From contig CANOHY010000002.1 of the NCBI GenBank assembly GCA_947565915.1, forward strand, positions 30,156-94,155: a DNA stretch of 64,000 bases, written 5' to 3'. The notes under the pieces were generated by a model. That model was not told the DNA's origin. It saw only the letters and a list, made by a program, of their open reading frames with translations, and searched no databases. This document shows positions 57,763-64,000 of the stretch, one piece after another. This DNA is from an uncultured Eggerthellaceae bacterium (GTDB taxonomy: Bacteria; Actinomycetota; Coriobacteriia; Coriobacteriales; Eggerthellaceae). The position numbers and the translations under genes are program-made. Each line of letters opens with the position of its first letter. The stretch's first letter is position 1.

Positions 57763-58854
57763 ATGGAAGAAGCAGGCACTTCGGAACAGCAGCAGGTAAC
57801 CTACGCGGCAGCTGGGGTTGACATCGAGGAAGGTGCGCGTGCGGTTTCGCTGATCAAGGAAAGCGTGCATGCGACCTATCGCCCCGAGGTGATAGGCGAC
57901 ATCGGTGGCTTCGGGGGCCTGTTCAGCATTGCGACTGCCAAGCAGATGGCCGACCCGCTGCTGGTGTCGGGCACCGATGGCGTGGGCACCAAGCTGCAAG
58001 TGGCGCGCCTATTGGGCAAATACGACACGGTTGGGATCGACCTGGTGGCCATGTGCGTGAACGACATCCTGGCTACGGGCGCCGAGCCGCTCTTCTTCTT
58101 GGACTACATTGCCATCGGCAAGCTGCAAGGCGAGTTCGTGGCGCAGGTCGTCGCGGGCATTTCCGATGGGTGCCAGCAAGCAGGGTGCGCTCTGATAGGT
58201 GGCGAGATGGCCGAGCATCCAGGGGTTATGGAGGAAGACGATTTCGACCTCTCGGGCTTTGCCGTGGGCATCGTGGACCGTCCGAAGATGCTGGACCCGG
58301 CAAGCGTGAAGCCAGGAGACGTGCTGGTGGGGTTGCCTTCCTCGGGTTTGCATTCCAATGGCTATTCGCTCGCGCGCAAGGTGTGCTTGGAAGGTCGCAG
58401 CAAAGAGGAGGTCACGCGTCCGCTCGAAGCCCTTGGTGGCAAGAGCGTGGCCGAGGCCCTGCTCGCTCCCACGCGCATCTACGTGCACCCGGTGCTCGAC
58501 ATCCTGCGCGAATGCCCTGGTGCGGTGCATGCGCTTGCGCACATCACCGGCGGCGGAATCACCGAGAACCTGAACCGCGCTCTGAACGAGCAGGTCGATG
58601 CTGTGGTGAACCTGGGCTCGTGGAGCGTGCCGCCCATTGTGGAATACGTCTGCGACCAGGCCCATCTGGGCGATGAGGAAGCGCTCAAGACGTTCAACAT
58701 GGGCATAGGGCTCGTGCTGATCGTGGAGGCAAGTCGCCTCGACGAGGTGCTCGGCAAGCTGAGGGAGCTGGGCAGCGAAGGCGTGCAAATGGGCCATGTG
58801 GAAGAGGGCGTGGGCATCGTGAGCTATGCCGATGCTGGCCGCCTGTTCTCGTAG
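57763..58854 (+). CDS. purM: phosphoribosylformylglycinamidine cyclo-ligase
   Basis: AIR synthetase of purine synthesis. The ATG at 57763 follows GAAAGGACC; a longer frame into the sortase gene is rejected. The 363 residues show the family marks YAAAGVDIEEGARAVSLIK, GGFGGLF, LLVSGTDGVGTKLQVA, DLVAMCVNDILATGAEPLFFLDYIA, GGEMAEHPGVM and ITGGGITENLNRAL. purN follows by 9 bp. Confidence 0.95.
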   Translation: MEEAGTSEQQQVTYAAAGVDIEEGARAVSLIKESVHATYRPEVIGDIGGFGGLFSIATAKQMADPLLVSGTDGVGTKLQVARLLGKYDTVGIDLVAMCVNDILATGAEPLFFLDYIAIGKLQGEFVAQVVAGISDGCQQAGCALIGGEMAEHPGVMEEDDFDLSGFAVGIVDRPKMLDPASVKPGDVLVGLPSSGLHSNGYSLARKVCLEGRSKEEVTRPLEALGGKSVAEALLAPTRIYVHPVLDILRECPGAVHALAHITGGGITENLNRALNEQVDAVVNLGSWSVPPIVEYVCDQAHLGDEEALKTFNMGIGLVLIVEASRLDEVLGKLRELGSEGVQMGHVEEGVGIVSYADAGRLFS

Positions 58855-58863
58855 GAGAGCATC

Positions 58864-59475
58864 ATGGAGAAGCTGAAGGTCGGCGTGCTGGTATCGGGAA
58901 GCGGCACGAACTTGCAAGCCATCTTGGATGCCAGCTCCGACGGTTTGCCCGTCGAGGTGGCTTTAGTGGTGTCGTCGCGCCCCGATGCCTATGGCATCGA
59001 GCGAGCACGCGCGGCAGGCGTGCCCGTGCTGGCGTTGAGCCGTCCCGATTACCAGAACCCGGAAGCTGCAGACGAGCGAATCGTGGCAGCTCTTCAGGAC
59101 GCAGGCGCCGAATACGTGGTGATGGCTGGTTACATGCGCAAGGTCACTCCCGTCATGCTGCGGGCTTATCCGAACCGCGTGGTGAACCTGCATCCGGCGC
59201 TTTTGCCCTCGTTCAAGGGCGCGCATGCCATTTCCGATGCCTTCGATGCGGGCGTGAAGGTGACGGGCGTTACCGTGCATTTCGCCAACGAGGACTACGA
59301 CAAGGGGCCCATCATCGCGCAGGAGCCCGTGAGGGTTGAGGAGTGCATGAGCTTGGATGCCCTGGAAGCGCGCATACACCAAACCGAGCACGAGCTCTAT
59401 CCGCGCGTGCTCGGGCTCATAGCGAACGGCCAAGTGGAAGTGCAACCTGATGGAAAGGTGAAGATACATGAATAG
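58864..59475 (+). CDS. purN: phosphoribosylglycinamide formyltransferase
   Basis: Transfers formyl from 10-formyl-THF in purine synthesis. The 203 residues include VLVSGSGTNLQAILDA, MAGYMRKVTPVML, the catalytic Asn-His-Asp set within VNLHPALLPSFKGAHAISDAF and HFANEDYDKGPIIAQEPV. It follows purM directly and overlaps the XdhC gene by 8 bp. Confidence 0.95.
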   Translation: MEKLKVGVLVSGSGTNLQAILDASSDGLPVEVALVVSSRPDAYGIERARAAGVPVLALSRPDYQNPEAADERIVAALQDAGAEYVVMAGYMRKVTPVMLRAYPNRVVNLHPALLPSFKGAHAISDAFDAGVKVTGVTVHFANEDYDKGPIIAQEPVRVEECMSLDALEARIHQTEHELYPRVLGLIANGQVEVQPDGKVKIHE

Positions 59476-60457
59476 GGAAGATATCCTGAACATCATCTCG
59501 GCGCTGGAGGAAGGGCGCCTCGCAGTGCTGACCACCGACATGGTGCCAGCGTTCGCCGTTGATGCTACGAAGGGCAACGAGCACATGGGGCCTGAGGCGC
59601 TTCAGGCCATAGCAGACAGCCTGACCGCTGCCGATATCGACACCTTCAAGCGCGCGCTGCGCGCCATGGACGAGGGCGACTTGGCATGGCTAGGCTTCAA
59701 GGTGGTCTACGACCCGGCAAAGGCCACAGCCAACGTGGACAACGAGGTGACCAAGAAGTACGGCGAGCAGGGCTCGGCCGATGGGCAGCCGCTCGTATTC
59801 TTCTGCAACGATGCCAAGGAAATCGTTTCCTCGCGCGAGCCATCGCCACGCGACATCTTCCAGATGAAGGACGTAACGCGCGGCCCCTCGATGCACAACG
59901 AGCAGTTCGAGGGCCTTACCTGGGCAAGCGTGGCCTTGTTCGACAAGGTGCGCGTGTGGCTGTTGGGTGCTTCAGATGTGGCTTGCGAGCTGGCTCCCTT
60001 GCTGCAGCATGTGGGCTTCGACGTTACGGCAGTCGATTACGATAGCGCTTACCTCAACGAAGAGCGCTTCCCAACATGCGAGCGCATCCTTTTGGGTGGC
60101 GGCAATTTCGACGAGCTGACCGATATCCAAGCCTCGCCGCAAGATTACGCTTGCGTGCTCACGCGCGGCCACATGTTCGATCCCGAGAGCTGCTTGTGGG
60201 CCACCTCGCAGCATTTGCATTATGTGGGCATGATGGGCTGTGCTGGAAAGAACGGCACGGTGCATGACCTCTGCATCGCCCGCGGGATGACCGAGGCGCA
60301 GTGGGATTCCATCGTGCGCCCCATCGGCTTGAAGTTCGGTGCGAAGACGCCCGCAGAGCTTGCCATCGCTATAGCGGCGCAGCTCATAGATGTGCGCTAC
60401 CATCAGCGCTATTCGCAAGAGGCGCGCGACAAGCACGAAGCGTCGCTAGGGCGCTGA
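59468..60457 (+). CDS. XdhC/CoxI family molybdoenzyme-maturation protein
   Basis: The C-terminal Rossmann domain of XdhC is clear: VRVWLLGASDVACELAPLLQHVGFDVTAVD, then CVLTRGHMFDPESCLWATSQ, YVGMMGCAGKN and the ending IGLKFGAKTPAELAIAIAAQLI. In other bacteria XdhC inserts sulfurated molybdenum cofactor into xanthine dehydrogenase-type hydroxylases. The N-terminal 150 residues are diverged. A purine-synthesis neighbour (overlap with purN) fits a purine hydroxylase client, but no hydroxylase is encoded here. Together with mobBA it shows Moco use. Confidence 0.87.
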   Translation: MNREDILNIISALEEGRLAVLTTDMVPAFAVDATKGNEHMGPEALQAIADSLTAADIDTFKRALRAMDEGDLAWLGFKVVYDPAKATANVDNEVTKKYGEQGSADGQPLVFFCNDAKEIVSSREPSPRDIFQMKDVTRGPSMHNEQFEGLTWASVALFDKVRVWLLGASDVACELAPLLQHVGFDVTAVDYDSAYLNEERFPTCERILLGGGNFDELTDIQASPQDYACVLTRGHMFDPESCLWATSQHLHYVGMMGCAGKNGTVHDLCIARGMTEAQWDSIVRPIGLKFGAKTPAELAIAIAAQLIDVRYHQRYSQEARDKHEASLGR

Positions 60458-60532
60458 GCGCTGCCTGGCCAAGCCTGTCGAGCGCTCGGGTATATAAGCT
60501 GGAGATTCGCCGATTAGGGGCTTGCGGCTCAA

Positions 60533-60561
60533 TTGTGCAGCATAACCAAACCTGGTATTAT
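60533..60561 (+). promoter_or_regulatory. promoter of the coiled-coil/YceD operon
   Basis: TTGTGC (60533-60538), 17 bp, then TGG-TATTAT with -10 at 60556-60561 (extended -10). GAGCGAGAGGA precedes the ATG at 60628. Confidence 0.65.
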
Positions 60562-60627
60562 CTAATGGTTTAAGTCGCTTACCTAGCTATATATGTTGTA
60601 CAAGCGACAAGAGCGAGAGGATACCTC

Positions 60628-61098
60628 ATGGACGAAACTGGAGTAATGGCGCTCTTAGACGAGCTATCCATTCTTCTGGAAGATTCCAAGCCCGTTGGGT
60701 TTGGCCGCAATGGCAGCTTGCGTCAAGTGGACATCGATGCGGCATTCGAGATCATGGACGAGATTCGCGATACGTTCCCAAGCGAGTTCTCTCAGGCGCG
60801 CCAGATCGTGCGCGAGCGCCAAGGGCTGCTCGACGACGCCGATGCCGAAGCAGCGCGCATGGTGGAAGACGCGCGCTCGCAGGCCATGACCATTGCCTCC
60901 GAGCAGGAGATCGTGCGCATCTCGCAACAGCAAGCCGACCAAATCCTGGCCGATGCCCGCGAAGCCGAGCGTCAGACGCGTGCTGGTGCCGAGGATTACG
61001 CCGATGAGGTGTTCGCCCACGTTGAGCAAAGCCTGGACACGCTGCTGAACAACGTGCAGCGCTGCCGCGATCGCTTGAATGCGACTTCCATGAGGTAA
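60628..61098 (+). CDS. DivIVA/SepIVA-like coiled-coil protein
   Basis: A 156-residue acidic protein, mostly helical. The N-terminus (ALLDELSILLEDSKPVGFGRNGSLRQVDIDAAFEIMDEIR split) is followed from about residue 55 by a heptad-rich coiled coil (RERQGLLDDADAEAARMVED, QQQADQILADAREAERQTR). Ala/Glu/Arg-rich repeats of this kind occur in DivIVA-like and ATP-synthase-b-like proteins. In mycobacteria the division factor SepIVA is encoded just before the YceD-rpmF pair, the same position as here. That parallel is inference from location and composition. Confidence 0.6.
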   Translation: MDETGVMALLDELSILLEDSKPVGFGRNGSLRQVDIDAAFEIMDEIRDTFPSEFSQARQIVRERQGLLDDADAEAARMVEDARSQAMTIASEQEIVRISQQQADQILADAREAERQTRAGAEDYADEVFAHVEQSLDTLLNNVQRCRDRLNATSMR

Positions 61099-61101
61099 AC
61101 C

Positions 61102-61665
61102 GTGGATCAGCTGCTCATTCAGATTCCAGCCGAACTCTTCGCTCTTGCGGAGAGTTCTCGTTTTGAGGGCGAAGTGCAACTGGATTCGCTCGCGCTAGGG
61201 CCCGACGAGTACTCCTTCCCGCATCCGATAGCCTGGGAGGTGGACATCACCAACACTGGCTCGGCTTTCCTGGTGATGGGCGCTGCGCGCGCCGATGCCG
61301 TGGTGGCTTGCTCGCGCTGCCTCGACGACGTGGAGTTGCAGCTCGAAGGCGCCATAGAAGGCTACTTCCTGTTGGATGGCGAAGAAGCGGATTGCTTCGG
61401 TGAAGACGAGGATGCCCCCGGAGCCGATGAGTTCGATGTGCTGCCCGAAGACCACCGCATCGATTTGCTACCGCTTATCAAGGCGGCATTGATGGTGGAG
61501 ATGCCCACGTTGCCACTGTGCTCGGAGGAATGCGCGGGGCTTTGCCCAACATGCGGTGCCAACTTGAACCGCGAAACCTGCGATTGCGCTCAACAGCAGC
61601 AGGCTGCGGCGGACGAATCCAACCCCTTCAGCAAGCTCGCCGACTATCGTTTCGCCGAGAACTGA
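61102..61665 (+). CDS. YceD/DUF177 family protein
   Basis: A 187-residue protein with the family's CSRCLDDVELQLEG motif, the acidic middle (EEADCFGEDEDAPGADEFDV) and the C-terminal LCSEECAGLCPTCGANLNRETCDC. YceD affects 23S rRNA or L32 handling in other bacteria and is almost always followed by rpmF. Here rpmF is missing: only a 17-codon open frame (61669-61722) and repeats follow. GTG start with GAGG upstream. Confidence 0.88.
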   Translation: MDQLLIQIPAELFALAESSRFEGEVQLDSLALGPDEYSFPHPIAWEVDITNTGSAFLVMGAARADAVVACSRCLDDVELQLEGAIEGYFLLDGEEADCFGEDEDAPGADEFDVLPEDHRIDLLPLIKAALMVEMPTLPLCSEECAGLCPTCGANLNRETCDCAQQQQAAADESNPFSKLADYRFAEN

Positions 61666-61741
61666 GGCATGGCGCGTCTGGCCAATGGTCTGCGCGCCGC
61701 CGGCACTGCCTGGATGAAGTAGCTCCTTGCAAGAGGCGCAC

Positions 61742-61842
61742 CATAGCCTTGATATGGCACGGCAAATCCTCAAGTCAAAACGTTACGGCGCAAGCGCCTA
61801 CGTTATTGGTTTCCGGAAATGCCGTGTCACATCAAGGCTATG
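61742..61842. repeat. palindromic intergenic element, subtype B (R1-B2)
   Basis: A 101-bp element whose 23-nt arms (61742-61764 with 61820-61842) match at 21 of 23 positions. The interior AAATCCTCAAG, AAAACG, GGTTTCCGGAAA is shared with the element at 36885-37004. Its end motif GTGTCACATCAA also ends the subtype A element at 27552-27702, tying the two subtypes together. Confidence 0.78.
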
Positions 61843-61871
61843 CTGCGCTTTGGCATCGAGGGAGAGCCTCC

Positions 61872-61913
61872 GTTGCACTCCTCGGTCGCTTCGCTCCCTG
61901 CGGGGGTTGCAAC
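61872..61913 (+). repeat. core-hairpin repeat, copy 3 (R2-3)
   Basis: Stem GTTGCA/TGCAAC (61872-61877 with 61908-61913) carries the apical stretch 61878-61907, identical to copy 1 apart from the stem. It lies 29 bp from the palindromic element on its left. Confidence 0.75.
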
Positions 61914-62310
61914 TCCGACTCACCCAAACCCCCAATGCGTCCGATGCTTTATATGGCGCGTTGAGGCAGAACGTGCCTCCTTAATTCGCCAAGGCTGTGC
62001 CACATCAAGGATGCCGTGAAGCGACTTTCTAGGCAGTTGCGTTGATTTCGCGGATCGAGAGTATGGCTTCCGCAACCTTTCATAATCGCCTTGCTAATCA
62101 TCAACGTTCAGAACTGGCATTTTTCAATATCCTATTCTACGGATTCTCGGCATTCGCCCCGTAATCCATACTTTCGGCGCCCTAGCTTGCTGCAGCACCC
62201 CGATCCTTCGCCTCGCGCCCCCGATGGGGAAATCTCAGGCACGCTGCCGAGCGCTGCGATGGGCGTGACGCAGGCTTGCATGCGCCTTATACTGAGAGCT
62301 GTCATGCAGC

Positions 62311-63960
62311 TTGACAATCCATTACGAGGGGCTTGCCGGAACAGCGACGCCCAAGGAGCGCAAGCTCGCGGCCGATGCCGACGACCTGCTGCGAGCATCC
62401 GGCGCGCGCCCAGAGGATGCCAGCAGCGCGCTTGCCGACCTGAACGTGATCCCCGAGAGGTCCACCTACGCCTCGATCGACACCGATACCGTGCGCTACG
62501 TGGTGTCGAGCGTCACCTCCGTGCCCCAGGCCATGGCAACCATGAGCACGCGCACGGGAGAGGCGCGCGAGGTCTACGGGCTTAATCGCCTGTCCAAGGG
62601 AAGCGAAGGCGCCACCTCCTACTACCTGCAAGATGGGCTGGGATCCGTCGTGCAGGCCAAGGACCACCAAGGGGAGGTGACGGGCTGGCAGGCATACGGC
62701 GCCTTCGGCGAGCCAATCGCAGGGGATCTGCTCGCTGAGTCGCCCGCTTACGGCTACCGCGCAGAGGAGTACAGTCCCGCGTCGGCGCTCGCCTACCTGC
62801 GGGCGCGCTACTACGCGCCCGACACCGCCACGTTCGGGGTTGCTGATGACTACCTCGGCGAGCTGGAGCGGCCCGCAACCCAGAACCGCTACGCCTACGG
62901 GCTGGGCAATCCCCTGAAGCACATAGACCCCACGGGGCATTTCAACTTGTGGGGCGCCATCGCCAGCTTCGCCTCGGGGGTGGCGAGCACCGTGAAGAAG
63001 GTGGCGAGCACCGTGGCGAGCGTCGCCAAGAAGGCAGCGAGCGCGGTCGTTGGCGCGGTGAATGCAGTTGCCAGGTGGGCAGCAGGGCCGCCTTCCGCCC
63101 AAGGGGGATACCGCGGCAACGCCGGCTACGCTGGTGCGGGCGGCGGCTCTCCCGGCTGGGGAGCCTCTGGCTCAGGTGGCTATTCCGGCAGTGGCGGCAG
63201 CGTGCCGTTCCTGGATTGGGTGGCCTCGGTCGGCCAGTCCGTGCAGCGCTTCTCCTGCGGTGCGGCCAAGTCCATCACGGGCTTCTTCTCCAACATTGGC
63301 GACTCGCTCTCGCGCATCGACTTCTCGGATGCGGGCCATGCGGTGCTCGACGTGGTCGGCATGGTGCCGGGCGTGGGCGTGGTGGCCGATGTTGCCAACG
63401 GCGTCTGGTACGCGGCAGAGGGCAACTACGTCGATGCGGGCATGTCCTTCCTCTCGGCGATCCCGGGCGTGGGCGACACCGTGGGCCTTGCCAAGATGGG
63501 CGTCAAGGCTGGCAAGGGCCTTGCGAGCATGGGAGCGACGGCTGGCAAGATCGGCAAGGCCGGCCCGAACAACCCAATGGCCAAGGGCGGCGGAGCGCCG
63601 CAAGTTCTCGGCGGATCCTATAGCGTAGTTAGGAACAGTAACATCGGTGGCGAAGTTCATCATATTCCTTCAGTATGGGCAATACGCAATAGTACGACAT
63701 TTAAAGATCTTAGTCCTGCAGACGCACCGGCAATACTTGTTACGCGAGACGTTCATCTAGGAACGGGGAGTTTTGGAAGAGGGAAAGAAGCAGATGCATT
63801 TAGGCAGAAGGAATTAGAGTTGCTAAATGCAGGAGACTTCAAAGGAGCACAGCAACTGAGCATTGATGCATTGAAGAAGGAATACGGAGATGAATTCTCA
63901 GAGCATATTAGGCAATTCGATCAGTATACTGATTCGCTTTTAGAAGAACGTTACTCTTAA
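62311..63960 (+). CDS. RHS-core fragment with C-terminal toxin-like domain
   Basis: A 549-residue C-terminal piece of an RHS/YD-repeat polymorphic toxin. The RHS core end is clear: YYLQDGLGSVVQAKDHQGEV, WQAYGAFGEP, YRAEEYSPASALAYLRARYYAPDTATF in part, and NRYAYGLGNPLKHIDPTGH near residue 208. A hydrophobic and Gly/Ser-rich region follows, then a pre-toxin-like VPGVGVVADVANGVWYAAEG and IPGVGDTVGLAKMGVKAGKG. The last 115 residues or so, with HH at 450-451 (GGEVHHIPS), are the likely toxin tip and are much more AT-rich. The usual large N-terminal part is missing; the TTG at 62311 lies 15 bp after an in-frame stop. No immunity gene is visible because the sequence ends. The toxin activity is unknown; a nuclease is possible. 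Confidence 0.82.
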   Translation: MTIHYEGLAGTATPKERKLAADADDLLRASGARPEDASSALADLNVIPERSTYASIDTDTVRYVVSSVTSVPQAMATMSTRTGEAREVYGLNRLSKGSEGATSYYLQDGLGSVVQAKDHQGEVTGWQAYGAFGEPIAGDLLAESPAYGYRAEEYSPASALAYLRARYYAPDTATFGVADDYLGELERPATQNRYAYGLGNPLKHIDPTGHFNLWGAIASFASGVASTVKKVASTVASVAKKAASAVVGAVNAVARWAAGPPSAQGGYRGNAGYAGAGGGSPGWGASGSGGYSGSGGSVPFLDWVASVGQSVQRFSCGAAKSITGFFSNIGDSLSRIDFSDAGHAVLDVVGMVPGVGVVADVANGVWYAAEGNYVDAGMSFLSAIPGVGDTVGLAKMGVKAGKGLASMGATAGKIGKAGPNNPMAKGGGAPQVLGGSYSVVRNSNIGGEVHHIPSVWAIRNSTTFKDLSPADAPAILVTRDVHLGTGSFGRGKEADAFRQKELELLNAGDFKGAQQLSIDALKKEYGDEFSEHIRQFDQYTDSLLEERYS

Positions 63961-63973
63961 ACGGGGAGACTAT

Positions 63974-64000
63974 AGATCGGAAGAGCGTCGTGTAGGGAAA
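63974..64000 (+). other. Illumina adapter sequence (not genomic)
   Basis: The last 27 bases begin AGATCGGAAGAGCGTCGTGT and continue as the standard TruSeq read-through adapter. They are a sequencing artefact, so the genomic sequence ends at about 63973. Confidence 0.95.

Larger units (their letters stand above)
61666..62310. other. 645-bp non-coding gap with repeats and a truncated-gene junction
   Basis: This stretch holds one palindromic element (61742-61842), one core hairpin (61872-61913) and a further end-motif copy (CCACATCAAGG near 62001). The segment from about 62040 to 62290 has no gene I can support. GTGACG-17-TATACT (62265-62293) resembles a promoter just before the RHS fragment. 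The expected rpmF gene is absent. Confidence 0.6.

Noticed and set aside
61669..61722. 17-codon open frame in the position expected for rpmF
   Set aside because: The peptide (MARLANGLRAAGTAWMK) has no resemblance to ribosomal protein L32.
62091..62585. Plus-strand open frame upstream of and overlapping the RHS fragment
   Set aside because: It runs into the RHS gene in a different frame and shows no protein motif.

Overview
The window is a stretch of draft bacterial chromosome of fairly high G+C content. The gene set and several lineage-flavoured proteins suggest an anaerobic actinobacterium of the class Coriobacteriia, probably Eggerthellaceae-like. The supporting proteins are an archaeal-style topoisomerase I, a DUF6951 protein beside a corrinoid-activation ASKHA protein, a MobB-MobA fusion next to a polyferredoxin, XdhC, a class B sortase, and a coiled-coil/YceD pair in the actinobacterial order. 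The taxonomic call is an inference from gene content; there is no rRNA gene in the window. Genes are densely packed and mostly on the + strand. The last 27 bases are an Illumina adapter, so the true genomic sequence stops at about 63973, at a contig end.

Layout. 1-9362: a partial DUF1385 membrane protein (-), then topA, malic enzyme, two-subunit class I fumarase, tmk, holB and ricT. 9372-14580: pncB, two DegV lipid-binding proteins, a dehydrogenase-like protein and a PflX-type radical SAM enzyme. 14712-17311: a palindromic repeat pair, then a promoter with two LexA-type SOS boxes driving a DNA-repair radical SAM protein and its DUF4130 partner. 17326-19683: divergent metA and metY, predicted to form an O-acetylhomoserine route to homocysteine. 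19796-27540: tRNA-Thr, DUF6951, ASKHA protein, AgcS symporter, pyrE, murI, mobB-mobA and a polyferredoxin. 27934-32218: an amino-acid ABC transporter and an HtrA protease. 32356-42254: the conserved pyrH-frr-uppS-cdsA-dxr-rseP-ispG-proS-rlmB run covering ribosome recycling, phospholipid and isoprenoid synthesis. 42479-51151: a YacP/Rae1-like nuclease, rpoB and rpoC. 51275-61665: hisE, glmM, ppk1 (-), class B sortase, purM, purN, xdhC, a SepIVA-like coiled-coil protein and YceD. 62311-63960: a truncated RHS protein with an AT-rich toxin-like tip.

The most unusual content lies between genes. Three copies of a small hairpin carry a nearly invariant apical core of about 30 nt on stems whose sequences differ but stay complementary. 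Each copy sits 20-30 bp from a larger palindromic element of 100-150 bp, and a fourth palindrome stands alone. A 135-bp tandem array follows rseP and is enclosed by a perfect 25-bp inverted repeat whose left arm is the 3' end of rseP itself. Another long inverted repeat begins exactly at the rlmB stop codon. None matches an RNA family or mobile element that I recognise.

How the genes work together. Most of the window is housekeeping: transcription, DNA replication and topology, nucleotide synthesis, envelope precursors and C4-acid metabolism. The accessory layers are an inducible DNA-damage operon, molybdenum-enzyme maturation (MobBA, polyferredoxin, XdhC), envelope stress proteolysis (HtrA, RseP) and a contact-toxin remnant at the contig edge.
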